NCBI GenBank assembly: GCA_944393435.1
Contig: CALYAE010000070.1
Span: 1 to 37,722, forward strand
Length of the DNA stretch: 37,722 bases
Direction: 5' to 3'
Source of the DNA: an uncultured Clostridia bacterium
GTDB taxonomy: Bacteria; Bacillota; Clostridia; TANB77; CAG-508
Under the pieces are notes generated by a model. The model did no database searches. It saw only the letters and a program-made list of their open reading frames with translations, and was not told the origin of the DNA. Positions 8,049 to 15,890 of this stretch are shown here, piece by piece. The translations under genes were made by a program, and so were the position numbers. Each line of letters opens with the position of its first letter. The stretch's first letter is position 1.

Positions 8049-8621
8049 TTAATTATACTTGTTCATAGCACTATCAATTCCATTTTTAATAAATTCTGAA
8101 ATGGCTTCTACTGCTTTATCAATTCCTTGTTCTAATTCTTGATAAGTTTTATCATCTAGCTTTCCAATGACATAGTCAATAGTAGTAGTAGTAGCATCAT
8201 CATATTCAGAAATTGGCTTTCCAATTCCCACACGAATACGTGGAAAATCTTCTGAAACAAGTTCATGTACAACAGATTTAGCACCATTGTGAGTACCTGG
8301 TCCACCTTTTTTACGGATTTTGATTTTCCCTGCTTCTACATCCATATCATCATAAATAACAAGTACATTTTGTATTGGAATTTTGTAAAAATCCATAAAG
8401 GTTTTAATAGATTTTCCGCTTAAATTCATATAGGTTTGTGGCTTTAATAAAATCACTTTTTCTCCTTCTATGATTCCGCTTCCATATAATCCATCAAACT
8501 TATTTCTCATGATATCAATTTCATATTTTGTTGCTAATTGATTTACAACATCAAAACCCATGTTATGTCTTGTTCTACTATATTCTTCTTCTGGATTTCC
8601 TAAACCTGCTATTAAATACAT
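8049..8621 (-). CDS. pth: Peptidyl-tRNA hydrolase
   Basis: A 190-aa enzyme that frees tRNA from prematurely released peptidyl-tRNA. It shows GLGNPEEEYSRTRHNMGFD at the N-terminus (catalytic His in RHNMG), KPQTYMNLSG, and IYDDMDVEAGKIKIRKKGG with GGPGTHNG. GGGAGG precedes the ATG. Full length. It is the fourth gene of the minus-strand unit that begins with the glycosyltransferases. Confidence 0.96.
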   Translation of the reverse strand: MYLIAGLGNPEEEYSRTRHNMGFDVVNQLATKYEIDIMRNKFDGLYGSGIIEGEKVILLKPQTYMNLSGKSIKTFMDFYKIPIQNVLVIYDDMDVEAGKIKIRKKGGPGTHNGAKSVVHELVSEDFPRIRVGIGKPISEYDDATTTTIDYVIGKLDDKTYQELEQGIDKAVEAISEFIKNGIDSAMNKYN

Positions 8622-8670
8622 GACCCTCCCTCTTTGTTCAATCTTATAATTTTATAATTACTATCTTATT

Positions 8671-9747
8671 TTAATCATTTTGTGTAATTTGTATCATCGT
8701 TTCATTTACTTTTTCCAATTGTTTTTCTGCTTGTTTTGCTATTTCTTTTACTTTTTTTTCTTCTACTTTTTCAAAACTTTCTAATGGCATCTTAGTATTT
8801 TGGGTTAAATCTTTAAAATGAATAATTTCTTGATCAAATAATGTTAAATCTTTTATGACATTATCTATTTTATTACTATATGACATAATTCTACATTTCT
8901 GCCCGAAAACAACTGATAACACCATTGCATGAAATCTACTACAAATCATGTATTCCATACTTTTGTATTGTTTCATAAACGAGTCTAAATCTCCTCGATA
9001 ATAAACAGCATGAACCTTATCTTGATATTCAACTGGCAATTTATTTTTTAATTTTGAAATAGAATTTTCATCTCCTTCATATTTACAAAATGAAAATAAA
9101 TAAATCTCTTTTTGAGATTGTATGTAGTCAATAATATTATGAATTAACATCTCATAATAATTTTCTTCTTGAAATTTTAAGTCTTTTCTAATTTCCATAT
9201 CAATTAAGGAAATTCCTACTGTATTTTTTCTTATATTTATATTTTCTAGTGTTTGATAACAAAAAGCTAAATCTGGAGCATAACTAACAGTTGGTATTTG
9301 TTTAAATAACTCATAAGAATATTTGTCTCTAAAACAGATAGTTGAGTTTTTATAAACTCTACCTGCTAGTTCTAAATATTCTTTTGTATGATATGGTCCA
9401 AAATTAGAACTCACATAATGGAACGGGATTTGCAATCTTTTACATTCTTTTAAGAACTCTAGGAAATCTTCTGTAATATTATACACTACTCCCCCTTCCA
9501 TAAAAATAGAACCCCCAATATAAATATAAGCATCGTAGTCTTTTGCATTTTCTTTCGTTAAAATTCTTTCTTTTTCTGGTATAATTGTAATATTAGGGAT
9601 TTCTTCAAATGCCTTTGCATTGTTTTTATCTGAAATATTGATATAAAAAGAAATTTGAGGGTATTTCTTGCATAGCATAACAACAAATAAATCATCTCCC
9701 AAGTTTTGCTTGGCATAAGCCAAAATAAATACTTTTGGATTAGTCAA
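8671..9747 (-). CDS. Polysaccharide pyruvyl transferase family protein
   Basis: A 358-aa protein. The start is TTG at 9747, supported by AAAGGAGAG 8 nt upstream, and it overlaps the end of the preceding glycosyltransferase by 8 nt, suggesting translational coupling. Family features: NLGDDLFVVM near the N-terminus, YIYIGGSIFMEGG, VSSNFGPY, and SRFHAMVLSVVFGQ in the C-terminal half. Members move pyruvate from phosphoenolpyruvate to sugars of cell-surface polymers, as CsaB does. With two glycosyltransferases upstream, a role in surface glycan synthesis is likely; the acceptor is unknown. Confidence 0.85.
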   Translation of the reverse strand: MTNPKVFILAYAKQNLGDDLFVVMLCKKYPQISFYINISDKNNAKAFEEIPNITIIPEKERILTKENAKDYDAYIYIGGSIFMEGGVVYNITEDFLEFLKECKRLQIPFHYVSSNFGPYHTKEYLELAGRVYKNSTICFRDKYSYELFKQIPTVSYAPDLAFCYQTLENINIRKNTVGISLIDMEIRKDLKFQEENYYEMLIHNIIDYIQSQKEIYLFSFCKYEGDENSISKLKNKLPVEYQDKVHAVYYRGDLDSFMKQYKSMEYMICSRFHAMVLSVVFGQKCRIMSYSNKIDNVIKDLTLFDQEIIHFKDLTQNTKMPLESFEKVEEKKVKEIAKQAEKQLEKVNETMIQITQND

Positions 9748-10696
9748 TTTTCTTTCTCTCCTTTTCTTGTTTTGAAATTGTATATTTGGAAGTTAATTGT
9801 TTAATTAGTCTATCACTATCTTCTCCCATATTTTCTTTGCACCATTGAATTAGAGTATCAAATTCTTCCTGCATTGGTTTTGAGTAACTTACATAATAAT
9901 CTGCTGTGAGCATAATTTGCTCATACAACCACTCCTCTGGTGTATCTAAAATAGCTTCTTGTTTAATGATATCGTAAATATTCTTTTTTTCTTGTAAATT
10001 TTCTAATAAAAACGATAATTTCAAATTAAAAGTAATATTTTTATCATGTACTCTATATACCCCTACGGAATCATCTAAAATATATGCAGGTTTTGTAAGT
10101 AAAGCTCTCATGTAAATAGAAGAATCATTTAACATTTCTACTGAATCAATATTTTTAATATATTTTGCTTGAAACACAGTAGTAAAGGTAGAATTTGGTT
10201 TCATATATTTTGTTTGAAAACCTTTCAAATACTCCTTATTATCTACTCTATTTTTTACATTTAATACCTTTGATTGCATTTCTCCTGTATTTTCATACTT
10301 AATGACAGAGTTTGCAGATACAAATGAGAGTTCTTCTTGTGATGTTTTAAATACTTTCATCGCTTTTTCAAAGAAATACTCATCTGTTAAATAATCGTCA
10401 TCATCCATAAAAATTAAAAATTGTCCCTTACTTCTTAAATAGCCATTTTTTCTAGTAACACCCGCACCAGAATTTTTTTCGTTTCGATAATATTTTACTC
10501 TTGGTTCATATCCATATTGTTTCTCAAGAATTTCTTTTGTATTGTCTGGTGAACAATCATCAACAACAATCACTTCAAAATTCATATAGGTCTGCATTAG
10601 AACGGAGTCTATTGCTTCTATAATCATCTCTCCTCTTTTATAAGTTGGCATGATGATAGAAATCAATCCTTGTTCTCTCTCATTTAATGTTACCAT
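9740..10696 (-). CDS. Family 2 glycosyltransferase
   Basis: A 318-aa GT-A fold enzyme with AGGAGGGG before the ATG. The N-terminal nucleotide-sugar domain shows ISIIMPTYKRGEMIIEAIDS, EVIVVDDCSPDNT, NSGAGVTRKNGY and the metal-binding FMDDDDYL. There are no membrane helices, so it is probably cytoplasmic. It should transfer a sugar onto a surface polysaccharide or teichoic-type precursor, in keeping with the neighbouring glycosyltransferase and pyruvyl transferase. Donor and acceptor cannot be read from the sequence. Confidence 0.9.
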   Translation of the reverse strand: MVTLNEREQGLISIIMPTYKRGEMIIEAIDSVLMQTYMNFEVIVVDDCSPDNTKEILEKQYGYEPRVKYYRNEKNSGAGVTRKNGYLRSKGQFLIFMDDDDYLTDEYFFEKAMKVFKTSQEELSFVSANSVIKYENTGEMQSKVLNVKNRVDNKEYLKGFQTKYMKPNSTFTTVFQAKYIKNIDSVEMLNDSSIYMRALLTKPAYILDDSVGVYRVHDKNITFNLKLSFLLENLQEKKNIYDIIKQEAILDTPEEWLYEQIMLTADYYVSYSKPMQEEFDTLIQWCKENMGEDSDRLIKQLTSKYTISKQEKERKKID

Positions 10697-10706
10697 TTTT
10701 CCCCTC

Positions 10707-11943
10707 CTAATTTATTTTTTTTAACTTATCCCAAATTTCATTTGTCCTCAAATATTCTTCATAATGTTTTTTTACATTCTTATCATAGTTTTCAAAATCT
10801 TCTAATAAAACGTTACAGTCTTCCCCCTCAAATAGTTTGTTAATTTCTGGGATACCTGCTTTTAACTTTTGATGATTTTCTTTCATTTTTTCTCGATAAG
10901 TCTCTCGGTTCATGATGTATAATAATAGTGGTTTATATTTTACCCATCCTCTTGAAGCCTGTATAAAACGTTTGGCAATTTGTTCATCTTCCACTTTAAT
11001 CTTTCTTAATGTTTTAGGATATTTTCTTCTTAAAATATTAGTATATTTCAAGAAGCCATCATGAAAATGGTAAACTGGTACTTTTAATACTTTGGCATCA
11101 TCTAATTTTGTAGAAAAGAAAGTATCTTCTCCTCTTCCTCCTTCTGGATTATAAAATGCTGGTATTTTTTCTATATGATTTAAATTTAAGCATAAAGTTG
11201 AGCCGACTTACCCATTTTGCCCCATTATTTTTTTGTATTTCATAAACGCCTTCTCCATTTGCAATTTTTTCATCTGCATAAGTAATTCCATTATCTTTCA
11301 CAAATTTATTACGAATGGAATCCCATGAAATAATATCATTACTAATTGCTTCGATGTAATCTTTAAATAATTTTTCATCTACATCTTCATTTAATTCTAC
11401 ATAAGGAATTGGTGAAATATACCCACAATGATAACCTATGGTAACATCTGCATCTTGTATATATTTAAAATGCTCTGAAATATTGTCTTGTTCTTTCCAT
11501 GTAATTTCTTTAGCGTCCTCATTTTTTATGCAGGCAACTGGATATTCATCATCATCCCAAAATAAAAGATAATCCATCTGTCTAATTAAAGCATAGTACA
11601 TGAGTGTGTTTCTTCCTTTAGCATGTCCATGGCCAAAAAAGAGATTAGCTTCTTCTTTGGTCAATTTTCCTCTTCCAATGAGTCTTTTTTTCATCTCTTC
11701 TATATTTTCTGGGGTGATATATTTTATATTGATATCTTTGTAGACTTTGGGCATCAGTCCGTAAAAATCCACTCTTGTAGTATATTGGTATTGCAAATCA
11801 AAAAGAATAAAGATTGTAAGTTCTACTTCATGATCTGTATCTTTAAATTGATTGATTAATTGTTCATAGGTATTATTAATCACTTTACATACATTAGGTC
11901 TGCCTGTTACAAAACCTAATCCAAATCGAACTGTTTTGCCCAT
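10707..11943 (-). pseudogene. Glycosyltransferase gene split by a one-base frameshift
   Basis: The first frame (ATG 11943, with GAGGAGG upstream) gives 264 aa ending at 11149; the last ~19 residues are out of frame. A second frame continues homologously from about 11204 to 10707. Removing one base near 11202-11207 (reading AAGTCGGCTC) fuses them into a protein of about 411 aa. The join then reads KWVSGSTLCLNLNHIEKIPA and runs into NPEGGRGEDTFFSTKL, a GT-A-like GEDT motif. The N-terminal part has FWDDDEYP (metal-binding DDD, residues 130-132). Either a real inactivating mutation or a sequencing error. It is the first gene of the operon. Confidence 0.85.
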
Positions 11944-11989
11944 GTCTTTCCTCCTCTTTTATTGTCAAGTTATGACATTTAACTATCAA

Positions 11990-12018
11990 ATTATATCATA
12001 TTCTCTATTTTGTGTCAA
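11990..12018 (-). promoter_or_regulatory. Consensus sigma-A promoter of the glycosyltransferase operon
   Basis: On the minus strand a perfect TTGACA (12018-12013), a 17-nt spacer and a perfect TATAAT (11995-11990) lie about 47 nt before the ATG at 11943. Confidence 0.8.
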
Positions 12019-12070
12019 TGTCAAAAAATCCCTTACTTCTAGCTGTTTATAAGGTTTTAGAGAGGATGCC

Positions 12071-12796
12071 TTAGAATAGATCCTCCATTTTGTATTCTTT
12101 TTCTAGCTTCTCATTTAAATACAGTTTACTAATCAAATTTAGTTCTTTTAGACTCTCCTCTGAAATATGAAATGAAAAAATCTTTTTTGCATCAGCAAGT
12201 ACAATGTATTGAATGGCAGTTTTAGTGGCATCAAGCATCTGTAAAGCTCCTTTGTCTTGCTTAGCACAAGCCTCACATTTAAACCCATTATCTTTTAAAC
12301 TAAAGTAATTTAGATTTTGCCTTGTTTTACAATTTGTGCAATGTTTGATTTCTGGCATAAACCCAAGCAAGCAAAGTAATCTTAACTTAAATACAGAGAT
12401 GATAAATTCAAGATTTTCATTTGCTTCAGAAATCATATAAAGTGTATTTAAAAAAAGCTGTAAAATTTTATAGGTATTTTGATTTTCATCTGTTACATCA
12501 TTAATAATTTTTGTGGCGTGTGCTGCGTATTGTAACTTGTTCAAATCTGTTCTAATAGGATAAAAAAGTTCAATCGTATCACACGAATTGATATGATAAC
12601 TATTTGTCCCTTGATAAAGTAGATACTCACCAAAACACAAAAATTGAGTGCCTGCCATTAAGAGGCTTTTTGGTCTTCTCGCCCCTTTTGCAGCACACCC
12701 AATTTTCCCATTGGGAGTAAGTATGGTTAGCATCTTATCATAATCATTCATTTTATTTTCTGAAAGTACAATTCCTTTTGTTTTGATAATTCCCAT
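12071..12796 (-). CDS. recO: DNA repair protein RecO
   Basis: A 241-aa protein that loads RecA with RecF and RecR in recombinational repair. It has the N-terminal OB fold (KTKGIVLSENKMNDYDKMLTILTPNGKIGCAAKGARR), a helical middle, and a zinc site C-x2-C...C-x2-C (HCTNCK and KCEACA). Full length. It follows era and yqzL in the order conserved across Firmicutes. Confidence 0.94.
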   Translation of the reverse strand: MGIIKTKGIVLSENKMNDYDKMLTILTPNGKIGCAAKGARRPKSLLMAGTQFLCFGEYLLYQGTNSYHINSCDTIELFYPIRTDLNKLQYAAHATKIINDVTDENQNTYKILQLFLNTLYMISEANENLEFIISVFKLRLLCLLGFMPEIKHCTNCKTRQNLNYFSLKDNGFKCEACAKQDKGALQMLDATKTAIQYIVLADAKKIFSFHISEESLKELNLISKLYLNEKLEKEYKMEDLF

Positions 12797-12815
12797 TTTT
12801 TATTTCCTTTAATTT

Positions 12816-12986
12816 TTACTTTATTTTTTGAATCGATTCTAAATGATTTTCTTTTGATAAGTTTTTCACATTTGGTAGACCGTTTTTTTCTATATTTTGC
12901 ATCTCTAGTAGTTCCATAAAAGTATCAATATTTCCTGTTTTCTTAAATGTATTCCATGCTAGATTTTTCATCTGATTTTCCTTCAT
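12816..12986 (-). CDS. yqzL: YqzL-like small protein
   Basis: A 56-aa protein reading MKENQMKNLAWNTFKKTG at the start. The W-x3-F-x3-G-x-I pattern (AWNTFKKTGNIDTFMELLE) and the position between era and recO match YqzL, whose function is unknown. AGGAG lies 11 nt before the ATG at 12986; a second Met at codon 6 is possible as start. The gene ends 19 nt before recO. Confidence 0.75.
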   Translation of the reverse strand: MKENQMKNLAWNTFKKTGNIDTFMELLEMQNIEKNGLPNVKNLSKENHLESIQKIK

Positions 12987-13044
12987 GTATCTATCAACTC
13001 CTATTCTAGAAGTTTTACTTCTGTGATTATCATTTGCAATTTTG

Positions 13045-13956
13045 TTAATTTTTATACTGGTTTTGAAATCTTTTCACAAAATGATCATCATTAATCCAGT
13101 CTTGTTTTACTTTGACCCATAATTTCAAGTTGACTTGTTCTTTTAATATTTTTTCTAAGTCCTGTCTACTATAAGTTCCAATTTTTTTAAGCATACTACC
13201 ATTTTTTCCAATAATAATTCCTTTGTGAGAATCTTTTAGGCAATAGATGGTCGCCTCTATATTAAAAATTGGTTTGTTTTCTCTTGTTTTTCCTTTTTTC
13301 CATTTTTGCAGTTCAACAAAAATCCCATGTGGTACCTCATCTTGTAGTAACTTTAATGCTTTTTCTCGAATCGTCTCTTCTGCTAAATCTCGCAAAGTTT
13401 GGTCTGTATATTCCTCCAAATCATAATAAGCTGGGCCTTCTTTTAAATTTTTTTCTATTTCTTCTAAAATAATGGTTACATCTTGTGATTTTAGAGCTGA
13501 AATAGGAATAATCGCTTTAAAGTGATATTCATCTTTAAATGCCTCTATCATTTTAAAAATTTGTTCTTTGCTAACTAGGTCAATTTTATTAATAATTAGG
13601 ATAGTAGGTGCATTTGCTTCTTTGATTTTATCTAAAATCATCTGGTCACCTTTTCCAATTCCTTCAGAAGTGGCTTCTACCACAAAAAGCACCATATCTG
13701 CATCAGGAATACTACTCCATGCTGTATCATTCATAGTATTTCCTAATTTTGATTTTGGTTTATGAATGCCAGGTGTATCCACAAAAACAATTTGAGAATT
13801 CTTACGATTCACAATTGCTTTAATAGCACTTCTGGTAGTTTGTGGTTTATTAACCACTACTGCAATTTTTTCTCCTACTAATTCATTTAAAATACTGGAC
13901 TTACCAACATTGGTTCTTCCTACAATTGCTACAAAACCCGATTTAAATTTTTCCAT
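13045..13956 (-). CDS. era: GTPase Era
   Basis: A 303-aa GTPase that binds 16S rRNA and assists 30S subunit maturation. G1 GRTNVGKSS, G3 DTPGIH, G4 NKID, and a C-terminal KH domain with GIIIGKNGSMLKKIG and WVKVKQDW. Full length. The ribosome binding site is weak. It lies downstream of the hydrogenase operon with a 119-nt gap. Confidence 0.96.
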   Translation of the reverse strand: MEKFKSGFVAIVGRTNVGKSSILNELVGEKIAVVVNKPQTTRSAIKAIVNRKNSQIVFVDTPGIHKPKSKLGNTMNDTAWSSIPDADMVLFVVEATSEGIGKGDQMILDKIKEANAPTILIINKIDLVSKEQIFKMIEAFKDEYHFKAIIPISALKSQDVTIILEEIEKNLKEGPAYYDLEEYTDQTLRDLAEETIREKALKLLQDEVPHGIFVELQKWKKGKTRENKPIFNIEATIYCLKDSHKGIIIGKNGSMLKKIGTYSRQDLEKILKEQVNLKLWVKVKQDWINDDHFVKRFQNQYKN

Positions 13957-14075
13957 ACACTTTTTTAGATGCTTGTTTATCTGTTAGCATCTTCCCTTTC
14001 TTTTTATTATACTACTCTTATTTTTCACCTTTTGTAGAATTTTGTCAATGAGTTTTTAATTTTTTTCTACGAATT

Positions 14076-15833
14076 TTACTTGACATTTATTTTTTCTCTA
14101 GCTTGATAGGTTGTATGTAAAAGTTTATGTGCTAACTTTCCTCCTGGTTCTCCTAAAAACTCTCGATAAATTTTTTGTAAAGTAGGGTTTTTATGAGATA
14201 ATCTAATTTTACTTTTTTCATCAATGGAATACATTGCTTCTGCTCTTTTGGCTCTTACATCCACAGTTTCTTTCACTTTTGCACTTTGGATTGGTTGCCC
14301 TCCTCCCATGATGCAACCACCTGGGCAAGCCATAATTTCTACGAATTGATAATCTGCTTTTCCAGATTTTATTTCTTCCATGATTGTTTTTGCATTTCCT
14401 AGTCCATGTGCCACTGCAACTTTTATTTCTTTCTTTCCAATCATAATTGTGGCTTTTTTGATTCCTGTTTTTCCTCTTACTTCGTCAAAAGTGATTTTTT
14501 CTAAAGGCTTTCCTGTTAGTATTTCTGAAACACTTCTTAGAGCCGCTTCCATAACACCTCCTGTTACTCCAAAAATGGCACCTGCACCACTTGCTTCTCC
14601 CATCGGATCATCAAAACTTTCTTCTTCTAATTCTACAAATTCAATATTTGCTTGTTTAATCATTCTTGCCAGTTCTCTTGTCGTAATTACAGCATCTACA
14701 TCATACAAGCCATTATCTTTCATTTCATCTCTTTGACGTTCAAATTTTTTGGCAATACATGGCATAACTGATACAACAAATAATTTTTCTGGATTCATTT
14801 TTTGTTTTGCAGTATAATAGGTTTTTAAAATAGCTCCAAACATTTCATGTGGTGATTTGCAGCTAGACAAATGCTTTAAATTTTCAGGATAATTCATTTC
14901 AATATATTTTACCCAACCTGGACTACAAGAAGTAATCATTGGCAAATGGTCGTTTTCTTTAAGACGCTCTATAAATTCTGTGGCTTCTTCCATAATCGTA
15001 AAATCGGCACCAGTATTGGTATCAAATACTTTGTCAAATCCCAATCTCTTAAGACTTGCCACCATTTTTCCTGTAACATTAGTTCCTATTTGCATACCAA
15101 ACTCTTCTCCTAATGCCACACGTACTGCCGGAGCAGTTTGTACTACCACATAAGTATCTGGATCTTTTAGTTTCTGCCATACAATTTCCGTATCATCTTT
15201 TTCATGTAATGCACCTGTTGGACAAGCCTGGATACATTGCCCACAAAAAGTACAATTTACATCATTTAAACTTTTGTCATATGCAGTAGAAACACAAGAA
15301 GCAAAACCTCTTCCAATTGTATCAATTGCTCCCACTTTCTGCACCTTCTTACAGGTAGCTACACATCTTCTACATAAAATACATTTATTAAAATCACGTA
15401 CAATAGAAGGAGAAATATTATCTATTTTATGCTCTTTTTTCTCTCCTTCATAACGCACTCCTGTTACATTAAATTTAATTGCTAGAGCCTGCAACTCGCA
15501 ATTTCCATTTCGAGTGCAAGTCAAACAATCTCTATGATGGTTGGATAAAATTAAATCTAAGATAATCTTCCTTGCTTCTAAAACTGCTGGTGAATGGGTA
15601 TGTACAACCATTCCCTCTTCGACTTGCTGAATACAAGATGTTGCAAAGCCTTTCCTTCCTTCTACTTCTGTAATGCACATCCTGCAATCTCCAACTGCAT
15701 TGATTTCTTTTAGATAGCAAAGAGTTGGAATTTCAATATTTGCTTTTCTCGCCGCCTGCAAAATGGTCGTTCCTTTTGGAACTTCTATTTTTTTACCATC
15801 TATTGTCAAATGAATCATTGGTATTTCTGGCAT
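14076..15833 (-). CDS. hydA: [FeFe] hydrogenase catalytic subunit of an NAD-linked HydABC complex
   Basis: A 585-aa cytoplasmic enzyme for H2 evolution or uptake. Cluster sites in order: 2Fe-2S (C39, C50, C53, C67), His-ligated 4Fe-4S (H100, C103, C106, C112), two 4Fe-4S sites (C151/154/157/161 and C194/197/200/204), then the H-cluster domain with L1 TSCSPGW (C303), L2 MPCIAKKFE (C359) and L3 MACPGGCIMGGGQP (C503, C507). The C-terminal small-subunit-like segment ends the protein. L1 has Ser where CpI-type enzymes have a second Cys (TSCCPGW). AAAGGAG precedes the ATG. It forms an operon with hydB and hydC, the layout of electron-bifurcating NADH/ferredoxin hydrogenases. Confidence 0.94.
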   Translation of the reverse strand: MPEIPMIHLTIDGKKIEVPKGTTILQAARKANIEIPTLCYLKEINAVGDCRMCITEVEGRKGFATSCIQQVEEGMVVHTHSPAVLEARKIILDLILSNHHRDCLTCTRNGNCELQALAIKFNVTGVRYEGEKKEHKIDNISPSIVRDFNKCILCRRCVATCKKVQKVGAIDTIGRGFASCVSTAYDKSLNDVNCTFCGQCIQACPTGALHEKDDTEIVWQKLKDPDTYVVVQTAPAVRVALGEEFGMQIGTNVTGKMVASLKRLGFDKVFDTNTGADFTIMEEATEFIERLKENDHLPMITSCSPGWVKYIEMNYPENLKHLSSCKSPHEMFGAILKTYYTAKQKMNPEKLFVVSVMPCIAKKFERQRDEMKDNGLYDVDAVITTRELARMIKQANIEFVELEEESFDDPMGEASGAGAIFGVTGGVMEAALRSVSEILTGKPLEKITFDEVRGKTGIKKATIMIGKKEIKVAVAHGLGNAKTIMEEIKSGKADYQFVEIMACPGGCIMGGGQPIQSAKVKETVDVRAKRAEAMYSIDEKSKIRLSHKNPTLQKIYREFLGEPGGKLAHKLLHTTYQAREKINVK

Positions 15834-15861
15834 TTTTCTTCTCCTTTCTTTCTAGAAAAGG

Positions 15862-15887
15862 ACCAAAGGGGACTGTCCCCAATGGTA
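15862..15887. repeat. Short palindromic repeat between hydB and hydA
   Basis: The core GGGGAC-T-GTCCCC (15868-15880) has partly matching flanks (ACCA/TGGT). It lies directly after the hydB stop. GTCCCCAATGGT (15875-15886) is shared exactly with the element at 29798-29909, so both probably belong to one interspersed repeat family. Confidence 0.65.
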
Positions 15888-15890
15888 CCA

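Noticed and set aside
14380-14736. Long open frame antisense to hydA
   Set aside because: It lies wholly within the well-supported hydA gene on the other strand and has no start signals.
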